A DNA stretch of 64,000 bases from a bacterium (GCA_013360215.1 JABWCP010000013.1:1-64000), one strand, 5' to 3'; shown: positions 9,465 through 18,733, numbered from the stretch's first letter. Notes: generated by a model from the sequence alone, not told the origin. Numbers and translations are program-made.

Positions 9465-10013
9465 ATGACGACAACAAAACCTTCACTCAAACGCCAGATG
9501 GTCGGTATTCTTGACCAGTTTCTTCGTGGTGTTATTTCAGCGCGTGAACTGCGTTCGGCGGCCTTACCTCTTTTACAAATATCGGCGCACAAACGCGGTC
9601 GAAAAAATTATATCGAACGGTATCTCGTGGATATTTCCGGTAAAAAAGATTCGGAGTTAACGCGGGATTACATATATGAATTGCGTGATATGATCATTGG
9701 CGATGCCGTCACTTCAGAAAAAGATCGCGGAAGAGTTTTTAAACGTACATTAAGAAAACTGATCGAACGCTATTTTTATGAAGAAATCGAGGAGGCCTAT
9801 TATTTGTCGCTTCTATACGATTTGATGTTCGAGTTTGACTCGGAGGTTGAACGCGAACCGGTGGTGAAAAACTTTTTCGCACAAATTCAATCCGCTACAC
9901 CGATACATGATGACCAAATGACGGTAGTTGAAATCGCCGAAACGCAAGATGTGATCTATGATAAGACGATGGATTTTTATGAAGAATATTTCAAAAGCTT
10001 ATGGGATGACTAA
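9465..10013 (+). CDS. Conserved-looking protein of unknown function
   Basis: A 182-residue protein not recognised. It has no signal peptide, membrane segment or cysteine motif, and it is rich in charged helices, with long acidic/aromatic stretches such as ERYFYEEIEEAYYLSLLYDL. The C-terminus FYEEYFKSLWDD is acidic. A GTG three codons upstream (9456) is in frame, but it lies beside the terminator hairpin, so the ATG at 9465 is preferred. No good Shine-Dalgarno site is seen for either. It ends 6 bases from the convergent mutS2 stop. Codon use looks native. Confidence 0.65.
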   Translation: MTTTKPSLKRQMVGILDQFLRGVISARELRSAALPLLQISAHKRGRKNYIERYLVDISGKKDSELTRDYIYELRDMIIGDAVTSEKDRGRVFKRTLRKLIERYFYEEIEEAYYLSLLYDLMFEFDSEVEREPVVKNFFAQIQSATPIHDDQMTVVEIAETQDVIYDKTMDFYEEYFKSLWDD

Positions 10014-10019
10014 GGCGAA

Positions 10020-12413
10020 TCAATCGTTTTTCAAAACGACCACGGTGACACCCGTATCCCCTTCGCCGTACTGCCCCAACCGATAGGAATCAATTCGGCG
10101 GTCTCGTTTTAAAAATTCATTAATACGATTTCTCAGTATGCCGGAGCCTTTGCCGTGGAGTAATGTCACTTCTCTGAACCCTAGTATTCCCGCATCGGTA
10201 AGATATTTATCTACTTCATACAGCGCTTCTTCGGCAGTCAAACCTCGTAAATCAAGTTCTTGCCCGATATCATCAGTATCCCATTGGATGGTCTGACGTG
10301 CGGGAGAAGAGTTTTTCTCACCGGCGTTTTGAGCAGGGGAAAGTTGGCGAGGGTCTATTTTAAGACGGATGGCTCCAACCGCGATAAGCGCCTGACCGCC
10401 GTTTCCGGGAGATTCGATGACCGTTCCTTCGATATCCATGTGCCGTATATAAACACGGTCGCCTTTTTTGACATGAAGCGGTTCAGATACGAATTCAGTT
10501 AAATTTTTTTCATCAGCTAAGGCTTGATCCGTGGCGAGCCGTTCGTTTTGTATGGAGGCTTTGGCAGATTTGATGGCTTCTTTGGAGGCCTCGGCTTTTT
10601 TGATTTCCAAAATCGCTGCTTCGATTTTTTTATTGGCTTCAGCCAGTACGCGTTGCTTCTCTTCTAAAATGGTCTGTTTAAGTGTGCGCTCCTTCTGCTT
10701 TAGTTCTTTGGACCGATCATTGTAAAACTTAACCATGCCTTCAAGCCCGGTTTTCTCGCGATTGATATCGGCCAGGTCGGTTTCATATTTTTTGACGCGG
10801 GATTGAAGATCATGTATCAGTGTTTCGAGTCGTAAGGCCTCGGTGCCGGATAAGCTTTTAGCGCGTTCGATGATATCAGGATGTAAACCGATACGCCTGG
10901 AAATTTCCATCGCATAGCTGCTGCCGGGAATACCCGGTCTGAAAACGTAGGTCGGTTCTAACGTAGCTTGATCAAATTCCATGGAGCCGTTTTCAACACC
11001 CGGCGTATTATGAGCAAACGCTTTCAATTCGCCGTGATGCGTCGTTACGATCGACACGGCGCGGTGAGTGTTAAAATATTCAAGCAACGCAATAGCAAGA
11101 GAAGCGCCTTCTTTGGGATCGGTCCCACTTCCCATTTCGTCAATAAGAATCAGTGTTTGATCATCCAGTTGGGAAGCCATTTCGGACAAATGCTGCATAT
11201 GCGAGGAGAAAGTGGAGAGATCGTTTTCGATGGACTGATCGTCGCCGATGTCGGCAAAAAGTCTGGTAAAAAGACTCAGTTCGCTGTCAAATCCGCACGG
11301 AATCAACAAACCGCATTGCGTCATCAATACGAAAAGTCCGACGGTCTTGAGGGCAACGGTTTTTCCACCGGCATTGGGACCGGAAATAATGAGTGTACGA
11401 AAATTTTTTCCGATCTCTATATCCAGCGGTATCACGGGACGCCTTTGATCCGGCATCTTCTGATTTTCTTTATGCAGCAGCAGCGGGTGAAATCCTTTTT
11501 TAATTCGAATGTATCCGCTGGTATTGAGTTTGGGTTTGATGCCTTGAAGCGCATTACAAAACCGTGCTTTGGCGTACAAAAATTCGATCATGGTTGCAAT
11601 GTCGATGTTTTCATTCAGCGCGTGACGGTCTGTGCGAATCGCATCGGCGATATCGATCAAAATGCGTTCGACTTCTCTTTGTTCGTCGATGAGTAAACGG
11701 CGCATTTCATTGTTGAGTTCGAGCCCCTCGGCCGGTTCAATGAAAACTGTTTGACCGCTGGACGACGTATCATGCACAAAACCGCGAACGGTATTCTTAT
11801 ATTCATCCTTAACAGGTATGACCATGCGCCCGTCGCGCATAGTTACGATAGCCTCCTGTGAATATCCGGCATCGGCAAATTGCCTGGCAAGAGATTCTAG
11901 TTTTTTTCGAAGACTGTGCGATTTGTTGTCAATATCGCGACGCAATTGGCGCAGCTTCGGACTGGCGTGATCTTTGATGTTGCCGTGATCGTCGATCGCA
12001 TGATGAATGGCATCTTCGATAGTTCGCAGATCGTGCAACGTATCCGTGTTGCGCGAAAGCAAAGGGTATTTTTCATGGCGATGGCGTACATAATTTTTTA
12101 TTTTGCGTGTCGTTTCGACAAATCGTGCTACAAGCAATAAATCGGATGAAGGTAAAAAAGTTCCGTGCGAATGGATGCGATCTAAAAGTTGACGTATATC
12201 GGTCAAGGTATCAATCGGAAATGTATCATCATAACGCAATAGGTCAGCCATTTCGACCAACATATCCAAACGTTTTTCGATCAAATCCGCATCCGTCATG
12301 GGTTTCATAGCCTGGACACAGGCGTCCGCCATAGGTGTGAGCACACATTGGCGAATCAATTCTTTGAGTTTATCAAACTCGAGCGGCTGTATATCAAAAT
12401 GTGTCGTCATCAC
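10020..12413 (-). CDS. mutS2: Endonuclease/ATPase MutS2
   Basis: A 797-residue MutS2 protein, linked in other bacteria to suppression of recombination and rescue of collided ribosomes. The core and lever helices are followed by the ABC-type ATPase with Walker A GPNAGGKT (345-352), the STFSSHM signature (400-406) and Walker B LILIDEMGSGTDP (421-433). A long coiled coil (about 520-640) and a KOW-like patch follow, then a C-terminal Smr nuclease domain with LDLRG (720-724) and HGKGSG (755-760 region). There is no N-terminal mismatch-recognition domain, as expected for MutS2. Its start directly abuts the moeA stop. It is the last gene of the rimO-to-mutS2 operon. Confidence 0.95.
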   Translation of the reverse strand: MMTTHFDIQPLEFDKLKELIRQCVLTPMADACVQAMKPMTDADLIEKRLDMLVEMADLLRYDDTFPIDTLTDIRQLLDRIHSHGTFLPSSDLLLVARFVETTRKIKNYVRHRHEKYPLLSRNTDTLHDLRTIEDAIHHAIDDHGNIKDHASPKLRQLRRDIDNKSHSLRKKLESLARQFADAGYSQEAIVTMRDGRMVIPVKDEYKNTVRGFVHDTSSSGQTVFIEPAEGLELNNEMRRLLIDEQREVERILIDIADAIRTDRHALNENIDIATMIEFLYAKARFCNALQGIKPKLNTSGYIRIKKGFHPLLLHKENQKMPDQRRPVIPLDIEIGKNFRTLIISGPNAGGKTVALKTVGLFVLMTQCGLLIPCGFDSELSLFTRLFADIGDDQSIENDLSTFSSHMQHLSEMASQLDDQTLILIDEMGSGTDPKEGASLAIALLEYFNTHRAVSIVTTHHGELKAFAHNTPGVENGSMEFDQATLEPTYVFRPGIPGSSYAMEISRRIGLHPDIIERAKSLSGTEALRLETLIHDLQSRVKKYETDLADINREKTGLEGMVKFYNDRSKELKQKERTLKQTILEEKQRVLAEANKKIEAAILEIKKAEASKEAIKSAKASIQNERLATDQALADEKNLTEFVSEPLHVKKGDRVYIRHMDIEGTVIESPGNGGQALIAVGAIRLKIDPRQLSPAQNAGEKNSSPARQTIQWDTDDIGQELDLRGLTAEEALYEVDKYLTDAGILGFREVTLLHGKGSGILRNRINEFLKRDRRIDSYRLGQYGEGDTGVTVVVLKND

Positions 12414-13652
12414 TCAAAGTATGGAAACGATTAATTGATGGAGGTGATCGCGATCCAACATGACGGCATCCACGGTGTCGTTTTTGTCTTTATCTCCGTC
12501 GTTTTCCGGTATATCGAGGAGCGCTTGTGCATAAGCCATATGCGAGAGAACGCCGGAACTTTGTTCGCCGGATAATGAAGCCTTGATCTGACCATCATCA
12601 ATATAAAGGCGCGCTCTCAAAAAATGCCGAAGCCCGGGTTTTTTGGAAACAGGGTGATCCAAACGGACCGGAATGCGCAAAATCGGCGACGGTTGACTTG
12701 CCATGCGGGCTATTGCTGGTGTCACATACAGTTCGAAGCATACAAGCGAACTCACCGGGTTTCCCGGTAATCCGAAAAACAATTTCCCCCCTTTTGATCC
12801 GAAAACCATAGGTTTTCCCGGTTTTTGCCGGATTTTCCAAAAATGGATTTTTATGCCCGCTTTTTCAACTGCTTGGCGCACATAATCTTTTTCGCCCATG
12901 GATACGCCGCCCGTTGTGATGATGACGTCTGCTTTTAATGCTTTTTGTATTTGAGCTGCGATGGCTTTGGGTGTATCGCGCGCAATTCCCAGATTGATTA
13001 CGGGGTAACCGGCTTTTTGTAATAAAGCGGTCAAGGCAAAATGTGTGCTGGCGCGTATCTTGCCGGGTTTTAGTTTTTCTTCAACGGATAACAATTCGTC
13101 ACCGGTCGCAAGCAATGCGATGGTCGGTTTGGTTTGAATACGAATTTTTGATTTTCCGATAGACGCTAAAACACCAAGATCATAAGGTCGTATGATGTGA
13201 TCGCGTGAAAAAACGATCTGGTTTTTCTGAATATCGGATCCGGCTTTACGGATGTGGTCACCTTCGTGGGCCGGTTTTTCTATATGAACCCATTGGCCGT
13301 CGCGACGCGTATGCTCTACCATGACGATAGCTGTCGTTCCTCGCGGAACAGGCGCACCGGTCATGATTTGAATAGCTGTTCCGGGGGTCAATTTTTTTGT
13401 TGATACATTGCCGGCATGAACTGTGTCCAAAACCTTTAGCATACACGGTTGTTTGGTTTTGCTTGTATCGGAAGCAATTACAGCGTAACCGTCAACACCA
13501 CTATTATCCCAAGGTGGTATCATTTCGCGGGACACGATATTTTCTGCGAGGGCATAACCGCAGGCATCCGTAAAAGGTGCCGTTCTGATCGCAAGCGGTT
13601 TAACTTTGGATAATATGGTGTCCAGCGCTTCATCAACGGATATCATAGTCAC
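12414..13652 (-). CDS. moeA: Molybdopterin molybdenumtransferase MoeA
   Basis: Inserts molybdenum into adenylylated molybdopterin in the last step of molybdenum-cofactor synthesis. It has 412 residues. The N-terminal region contains PPWDNSGVDGYAV (46-58), the central MoCF-binding domain has TTGGVSMGEKDYV (246-258), and GKPMVFG and LPGNPVSS follow. The C-terminal MoeA domain IV is present. It overlaps the upstream lipoprotein gene by 20 bases and abuts mutS2. The only molybdoenzyme visible in the window is the hydroxylase at 30-34 kb, and no other moa/mob genes are here. Confidence 0.94.
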   Translation of the reverse strand: MTMISVDEALDTILSKVKPLAIRTAPFTDACGYALAENIVSREMIPPWDNSGVDGYAVIASDTSKTKQPCMLKVLDTVHAGNVSTKKLTPGTAIQIMTGAPVPRGTTAIVMVEHTRRDGQWVHIEKPAHEGDHIRKAGSDIQKNQIVFSRDHIIRPYDLGVLASIGKSKIRIQTKPTIALLATGDELLSVEEKLKPGKIRASTHFALTALLQKAGYPVINLGIARDTPKAIAAQIQKALKADVIITTGGVSMGEKDYVRQAVEKAGIKIHFWKIRQKPGKPMVFGSKGGKLFFGLPGNPVSSLVCFELYVTPAIARMASQPSPILRIPVRLDHPVSKKPGLRHFLRARLYIDDGQIKASLSGEQSSGVLSHMAYAQALLDIPENDGDKDKNDTVDAVMLDRDHLHQLIVSIL

Positions 13653-14055
13653 TCCGGATAAATTGATAATTACTGATTTTCCCGCCGCTATCGTTTTTCA
13701 GTGTTATCCGAAACAAACTTTCCTGAAAACCGCCCGTAGCATCCCGATCAAGAAGTACTAAATCATAAATCATAGTACCGGTAGAGTCCGGTATTGAATC
13801 TTTAACATAAAACTCCGATATCGAAATGTCAGGCTCTTTCCATATATCGGGAAGCTGTCGTTCAAAAGAGGACGCATTAAGTATTTTAGAGCGAGCGGCA
13901 TCGGTACAATGAACAAGGGCGGCGTCCCATTTTCGATGAAAATAGGAGTGCGTAAATTGGCGGACTCGACGGGACGGTGAATCTTCGGTAGGTGGGGTAC
14001 AGGCCTTAATCAGCGAAAAAACTGCGATTAAAATAATTCCACAAAATCGTATCAC
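13633..14055 (-). CDS. Small lipoprotein of unknown function
   Basis: A 140-residue protein with a lipoprotein signal: a hydrophobic stretch (IILIAVFSLI) then KAC, with the lipid Cys at 19. The mature part starts TPPTEDSPSRRVRQF and looks like a DUF4878/NTF2-like small domain: a helix with FHRKWDAALVHCTD, then beta strands such as MIYDLVLLDRD. That fold guess is weak. The start is GTG overlapping the era stop (GTGA), a classical translational-coupling overlap. The 3' end overlaps moeA by 20 bases, so expression is tied to the operon. Confidence 0.7.
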   Translation of the reverse strand: MIRFCGIILIAVFSLIKACTPPTEDSPSRRVRQFTHSYFHRKWDAALVHCTDAARSKILNASSFERQLPDIWKEPDISISEFYVKDSIPDSTGTMIYDLVLLDRDATGGFQESLFRITLKNDSGGKISNYQFIRSDYDIR

Positions 14056-14978
14056 CGGTATCCCAAACTCCGGAGCATAGCATCGTTACTGCGCCATTCT
14101 TCTTTTACTTTCACCCACAATTCTAAAAAAACCTGACGATCAAGAAAGGTTTCAATATCTTTGCGTGCCGTTTCACCGATACGTTTGAGCGCTTCGCCTT
14201 TTTTTCCAATTAAAATTGCTTTTTGTGAATCACGCTCGACTATGATTATGGCTCGAATAAGATCTTTGCCGCGTTCTCTTTCTTTAAATTCTTCGATGAC
14301 CACTTCCGTCGAATAAGGAACCTCTTGTGTGTAATGGAGAAAAATTTTTTCACGAATTATCTCCGCTACAAAAAAGCGTTCGGGTTGTTCGGTCAACGCA
14401 TCAGGCGGATAAAATGGCGGGTTCAACGGCAGGTATTTGAAAAGCACTTGTTTCATTTGTTCCACACCGTCATTTTCGAGCGCCGATATAGGGATGACCT
14501 CTTTGAAAAATCCGGTCTTGATATACGCATCCATCATCGGAAGTAATTCCGGTTTGGCCATACGATCCACTTTGTTGATCGCCAAAATTTTGGGAATATC
14601 GGAATGTAGAAGTTTGGTTTTAAACAGTTCTTGTACAAAATCGGATTCGGCTTTTGAAGTTCCGTCGATCATGATAAGCAGCACATCGGCTGCTTCCATG
14701 GATTGGTCCGCTATTTTCATCATGGCCGTTTGTAGAGCGTATTGCGGTGCAATGAGCCCGGGGGTGTCCAAAAAAATGGCCTGTGTATCGGGTTCGTTGA
14801 GTATGCCAAGAACACGCTGGCGAGTCGTTTGAGGTTTGGGCGTGACAATGCTTAGTTTGACATGCAAAAGCTGATTCATCAGCGTGGACTTGCCGACATT
14901 GGGGCGACCGATAATCGCCACATATCCGCAGCGCATCATAGCGGATGGTTGCTCGCCTAGGTTGTTCGTTTCATTCAT
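14052..14978 (-). CDS. era: GTPase Era
   Basis: Small-subunit assembly GTPase that binds 16S rRNA 3' end. It has 308 residues. The P-loop is GRPNVGKST (24-32), G3 is DTPGLI, and G4 is NKVD. The C-terminal KH domain shows LIGKKGEALKRIGETARKDI and the WVKVKEEWR ending. The first 14 residues look like an extension, so Met14 or Met15 could be the true start. It begins 5 bases after the GWxTD paralogue 2 stop and overlaps the next lipoprotein gene by 4 bases. Confidence 0.94.
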   Translation of the reverse strand: MNETNNLGEQPSAMMRCGYVAIIGRPNVGKSTLMNQLLHVKLSIVTPKPQTTRQRVLGILNEPDTQAIFLDTPGLIAPQYALQTAMMKIADQSMEAADVLLIMIDGTSKAESDFVQELFKTKLLHSDIPKILAINKVDRMAKPELLPMMDAYIKTGFFKEVIPISALENDGVEQMKQVLFKYLPLNPPFYPPDALTEQPERFFVAEIIREKIFLHYTQEVPYSTEVVIEEFKERERGKDLIRAIIIVERDSQKAILIGKKGEALKRIGETARKDIETFLDRQVFLELWVKVKEEWRSNDAMLRSLGYR

Positions 14979-14982
14979 GATA

Positions 14983-16323
14983 TCAACGCCTCAGGTAGAG
15001 ATAACTTTCAAATTCTTGACGATTCATCAATTCATAGTCTCCGATCTGGTTGATATCCACAAATAACAATTTAAGGTTGGCCTGATAATAATACCAAATT
15101 TCGTAAGGTTTGTCGTTGTTATCAAAAGGGTGTCGCTCTATATCATCCGGAGCTTCCAAAATAATAAAAACCATGCCCCGATCCGTATCCCAACCCTCAC
15201 GGTATCCTGATGTAAAATATCGGTTGGCATAATCGACACGACGAAAATATTCTTCCATGATTTCGTTACGCTCAGTGCCGGGTGTAGGGTCTTTTGCCCG
15301 CCAGAAATTTTCAAAAAAATCGGCTTTTTCTTTCTGCGTTCCTTTGAGAATTTTATCGGTACTCAAGTTTCTCCCGACATGACGCATTTGTTTGATGGCG
15401 ACATCCAAATCAAAGGCTGTTGCCGATAACGACGGCGCGGTAAACGTTGATAGCCGCACGTCAAATATCGCTTTGGAGGTTGCGCGAACACCGTTTTTGC
15501 CGTATACCATCACGTCTAAAACATATTTGCCGAAGCTCACTTTATTTTTATCAATCTCGATCGAACTGAATGTCTGAAATTGATTGACCTCACGGACGGT
15601 GGAATCTTCCGTTACAATTTTTTGGTTTTTATCGAAGACACGATAGCGAATGCGAACCGGTTCATTTTCCTCCGGGAGATTTCCGGTGGAGTCGCGGTTT
15701 TTCCAGGCATATTTGGAATTGTAGATTTCAAAATACACGGCATATTTTTTAAATTCATTATCAAAGCTTTTGAATACATTTGGGAGAATATGTATGATAT
15801 CGTCCACACTGTCTTTTTGAATTTTATCGGCAAAAAGCAGATCACTTATGCCGATTGATTTTTCTCGAAAAGTGCGCACTGGGAGGCTTAGTTTACGCTG
15901 ACCGAATTTTTGTGTTTCTTTATCCGTGATAACAACGGTAAGAATGTATTCACCCGGATCGATATTGAGCGTCAGGCGGCTAAAATGGAATCGCAGATCG
16001 GAAAGTGTTTCTTCATAATGTTCGGTAACGATCTCTTTATCTTGTATCTCGCGAAGCACTACGTTGCCTTTTTTGTCGGCTAACGTATAATTGACTTCAT
16101 ACTGCGAACGGAAGAGTACCTGATTGTACCGTGCAAATAACAATTCGCTATAAGCGATTTTGATAAAAATTTCCACTCGTCCTTTGGTGGTGTCTTTGGC
16201 TGCTACATTGGCTGCATCCAAAAAGAAAAAAGGGCCGCCACCGGTTTTGCCCATGTTCGCTTGTCCCCGCAGCGCACAGCTACCTAAAAAGGTGAGCACG
16301 ATAAGGCTTAAAATTCGTTTCAA
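14983..16323 (-). CDS. GWxTD-domain lipoprotein (paralogue 2), UUG start
   Basis: Second GWxTD protein, 446 residues from the start chosen here. GWDTDRGMVFIILEAP lies at about 377-392, followed by KPYEIWYYYQ and a tail shared with paralogue 1. The in-frame GTG at 16332 lies directly against AAGGAG, too close to be used. The TTG at 16323 is 8 bases downstream of that site and gives a normal lipoprotein signal MKRILSLIVLTFLGSC (lipobox LGSC). The N-terminal region is beta-rich, with strands such as GEYILTVVITDKET. It lies between rimO (78 bases upstream) and era (4 bases downstream). Function unknown. The link to two ribosome-related genes may be only positional. Confidence 0.82.
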   Translation of the reverse strand: MKRILSLIVLTFLGSCALRGQANMGKTGGGPFFFLDAANVAAKDTTKGRVEIFIKIAYSELLFARYNQVLFRSQYEVNYTLADKKGNVVLREIQDKEIVTEHYEETLSDLRFHFSRLTLNIDPGEYILTVVITDKETQKFGQRKLSLPVRTFREKSIGISDLLFADKIQKDSVDDIIHILPNVFKSFDNEFKKYAVYFEIYNSKYAWKNRDSTGNLPEENEPVRIRYRVFDKNQKIVTEDSTVREVNQFQTFSSIEIDKNKVSFGKYVLDVMVYGKNGVRATSKAIFDVRLSTFTAPSLSATAFDLDVAIKQMRHVGRNLSTDKILKGTQKEKADFFENFWRAKDPTPGTERNEIMEEYFRRVDYANRYFTSGYREGWDTDRGMVFIILEAPDDIERHPFDNNDKPYEIWYYYQANLKLLFVDINQIGDYELMNRQEFESYLYLRR

Positions 16324-16401
16324 ATTGACCACTCCTTGAGCTTAGATGAGGTTATGATATATGTCCCACAATACATATCGTTTAAAAGTTAACGCTAATC
16401 T

Positions 16402-17787
16402 CTATAACGCTTCAGCATACAAGTCGTATTCCGTCGCGTCGGTGATTTTTACATCAACGAATTGTCCCGGTTTTAATTTCCGGGATGAAGTAATAATTAC
16501 TTCATTGTCTATTTCCGGAGCGTCCGACATAGTCCGACCAATATAGTGCTCGTTGTTCTGGGTATCAATCATCACACGAAATGTTTTATCAATTTTTTCC
16601 ATGTTATGGGCGTGAGAAATTTCACGCTGTATTTCCATCAAACGATTAAAACGTTCTTTTTTTACGGGTTCTTCGACTTGAGGTTCCAAATCATACGCGT
16701 AGGTGCCTTCCTCTTGCGAATAAATAAATACACCAAGCCGATCGAACTGAAATTCGCGAACGAAATCACACAATTCTTCAAAGTCCGCTTCGGTTTCTCC
16801 GGGATAACCGACGATCATAGATGTGCGTAGGGCGACATCGGGCATGCGTGCTTTGATTTTATAAAGCAGGTCGGTGGTTTGTTTTTTTCCGGTATTACGA
16901 CGCATTGTTTTCAGTATGCGATCGGAAATATGCTGAACGGGCATGTCAATATATTTACAGATTTTGGGATGCGTTGCGATGGTTTCGATCAAGGCATCGG
17001 AAAATAAGGATGGATACAAATACATAACGCGTATCCATTCGATGCCGCGCACTTCACCCAAAGCATGCAATAGTTCGATCAGGTGTTTGTTCTGTCGGAG
17101 ATTAGGGGCACTGCGATCAAAATCATATCCGTAAGATGAGGTGTCTTGGGAAACGCAGATCAGTTCTTTAACGCCGAGCGAGGCTAATTTTTCGGCTTCA
17201 GCGACATTGTCAGTGATGGATTTGCTGTCGAGATTACCGCGAATCAGTGGGATATAACAAAACCCGCAACGCTGGTTACAACCTTCGGATATTTTGAGGT
17301 AGGCGTAGTGGCGCTGGTTGAGAAGAATGCGTTCGGTAAACAAAACTTGCTGATAATGCCCTTCAATGCGCTCGGTGATTTTGTCAAACTGGTGTACGCC
17401 GAAAAAAGCATCAACTTCCGGCATTTCGGCGGCTAATTCTTTCGGATAGCGCTCTGATAAACACCCGGCAACAATGATTTCTTTGGTAATTCCTTTTTTG
17501 GCGGCACGTTTTTTGAGTTCGATCGCTTCGAGTATAGTTTGAATAGATTCTTGTTTGGCGCTTTCGATGAAACCGCAGGTATTGATTACGATCGTATCGG
17601 CGTCCTCGGCTTTATCTACGATACGCGTATGCTTCAGGTTGCCCAAAATGACTTCGGAGTCCACTTGATTTTTGGGGCATCCAAGTGAAACGATATTCAC
17701 TTTTTTTTGTTTATTGGAACGTGGTGCGCGTTGCCTTGAAGCTTCGCCGAGTACCGGCAAAGTTATACGTTTTGATGTGGTTGACAT
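16402..17787 (-). CDS. rimO: Ribosomal protein S12 methylthiotransferase RimO
   Basis: Radical-SAM enzyme that methylthiolates an aspartate of ribosomal protein S12. The ATG at 17787 has GGAAAGGA upstream and gives 461 residues. The longer open frame back to 17913 starts with TTG and has no such site. The MTTase domain has the three cluster Cys in SLGCPKNQVDSE (Cys37), NTCGFIESAKQ and AGCLSERY. The radical-SAM domain has the CxxxCxxC in SEGCNQRCGFCYIPLIRG, and a TRAM domain closes the protein. About 30 extra residues at the N-terminus are Ser/Arg-rich. It is the first gene of the operon running to mutS2. Confidence 0.94.
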   Translation of the reverse strand: MSTTSKRITLPVLGEASRQRAPRSNKQKKVNIVSLGCPKNQVDSEVILGNLKHTRIVDKAEDADTIVINTCGFIESAKQESIQTILEAIELKKRAAKKGITKEIIVAGCLSERYPKELAAEMPEVDAFFGVHQFDKITERIEGHYQQVLFTERILLNQRHYAYLKISEGCNQRCGFCYIPLIRGNLDSKSITDNVAEAEKLASLGVKELICVSQDTSSYGYDFDRSAPNLRQNKHLIELLHALGEVRGIEWIRVMYLYPSLFSDALIETIATHPKICKYIDMPVQHISDRILKTMRRNTGKKQTTDLLYKIKARMPDVALRTSMIVGYPGETEADFEELCDFVREFQFDRLGVFIYSQEEGTYAYDLEPQVEEPVKKERFNRLMEIQREISHAHNMEKIDKTFRVMIDTQNNEHYIGRTMSDAPEIDNEVIITSSRKLKPGQFVDVKITDATEYDLYAEAL

Positions 17788-18022
17788 GGGTTCCTTTCCG
17801 TCGGCCAACATAACCAAAACACCTCTGAAAGTCAACGAAGATGGGTTAAAGGAAAAACAAGAATCTCTTAGCTCCATCAGTCCCAAAAAATCATTCAATC
17901 GATCAAGTATCAACGCATTTATGTTTGGTTCCGTTTTAATTAAATCTTGAAATTCTTTACACGAAAATGGTTGAAATAAATAACTAAAAAGAGTGCTTTA
18001 GGCTCGTTTCAAAAAAATTACC

Positions 18023-18051
18023 TTGACAATGGATCGTTCTCGTATTATTTT
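18023..18051 (+). promoter_or_regulatory. Candidate sigma70-type promoter of the TetR gene
   Basis: TTGACA at 18023-18028, a 17-base spacer, then TATTTT at 18046-18051. The -35 is a perfect consensus. The inverted repeats at 18051-18076 begin at the -10 box and cover the expected transcription start. Confidence 0.55.
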
Positions 18052-18076
18052 AACAGTGTTTAGTAAACGATGTTTA
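18051..18076. promoter_or_regulatory. Candidate TetR operator (autoregulatory)
   Basis: Overlapping inverted repeats GTTTAGTAAAC (18058-18068) and TAAACGATGTTTA (18064-18076), preceded by AACAGTGTTTA. They share half-site TAAAC/GTTTA with the perfect palindrome TAAACAGTGTTTA upstream of the TonB receptor gene. The position over the -10/start region suits repression by the TetR protein encoded immediately downstream. Confidence 0.55.
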
Positions 18077-18088
18077 ATTAATATTAAA

Positions 18089-18733
18089 ATGGCAAGACCA
18101 AAAGAAAGCGAAAGACAAGATATTAAAGCATTGGTGCTTAGGCATTCCAAAGCATTATTTCTGAAGCAAGGTTTTGCGAATGTTACTATGCGTGATATTG
18201 CGCGAGAAATTGGATACAGCCCGGCGGCTATTTATCTTTATTTCGACAACAAAGATCAAATTTATTACGAACTCTTCAACGAAGGTTTCCAAATTTTATA
18301 TAAACGTCAACTGGAAACCGCCCAACAAAGTTTCAATGATCCGATCGATGAATTGTACAGCATGGGCCAAGCGTACATACGTTTTGCGATGGATTTTCCC
18401 GAATATTACGATCTCATGTTTGTGATGCGGGAGCCGCGCAAATTTTTGGAACATTGTCTGAACGAAAACACCGGTGAACCGATAGGAACCGACTTTAGTG
18501 AAATGTCTTACAATCTGCTTCGTGCGACGATTAAAAAGTGTATTGATCAAGGCTATTTTAAAGGTTTTGATGTAGAGATCGCTTCGTTTACGACATGGGC
18601 CGCCGTACACGGTATGGCCACTTTGATTCTGCGTGGAATGCTCGTAGCTCCCGAAGAAATGAAGCCGATTATTTTTAATGGAGCGCATGAATGTTTGCAA
18701 GCTCTCATTAAAACAAGTAAACAAACAAAATAA
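18089..18733 (+). CDS. TetR/AcrR-family transcriptional regulator
   Basis: A 214-residue one-component repressor. The N-terminal helix-turn-helix covers about 10-58, with the family pattern FANVTMRDIAREIGYSPAAI then YLYFDNKDQIYYELF. The rest is a helical ligand-binding domain of the kind seen in TetR_C_33-like regulators, and the ligand is unknown. The start at 18089 (MARPKESERQ) is chosen because upstream in-frame starts fall on the -35 box and lack family similarity. No Shine-Dalgarno site is visible. Shared palindromes upstream of this gene and of the TonB receptor gene suggest that it controls both. Confidence 0.88.
   Translation: MARPKESERQDIKALVLRHSKALFLKQGFANVTMRDIAREIGYSPAAIYLYFDNKDQIYYELFNEGFQILYKRQLETAQQSFNDPIDELYSMGQAYIRFAMDFPEYYDLMFVMREPRKFLEHCLNENTGEPIGTDFSEMSYNLLRATIKKCIDQGYFKGFDVEIASFTTWAAVHGMATLILRGMLVAPEEMKPIIFNGAHECLQALIKTSKQTK

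Larger units (their letters stand above)
17788..18088. other. Divergent intergenic region between rimO and the TetR gene
   Basis: About 300 bases with no convincing gene. The left part holds the rimO ribosome-binding site. The right part holds a sigma70-like promoter and TetR-type inverted repeats, listed separately. Open frames here on both strands are short upstream extensions without start signals. Confidence 0.6.

Noticed and set aside
17788-17913. N-terminal extension of RimO
   Set aside because: TTG start with no ribosome-binding site, whereas ATG 17787 has GGAAAGGA.
18023-18088. N-terminal extension of the TetR frame (TTG/ATG starts)
   Set aside because: These codons coincide with the -35 box and operator; the family begins at MARPKESERQ.
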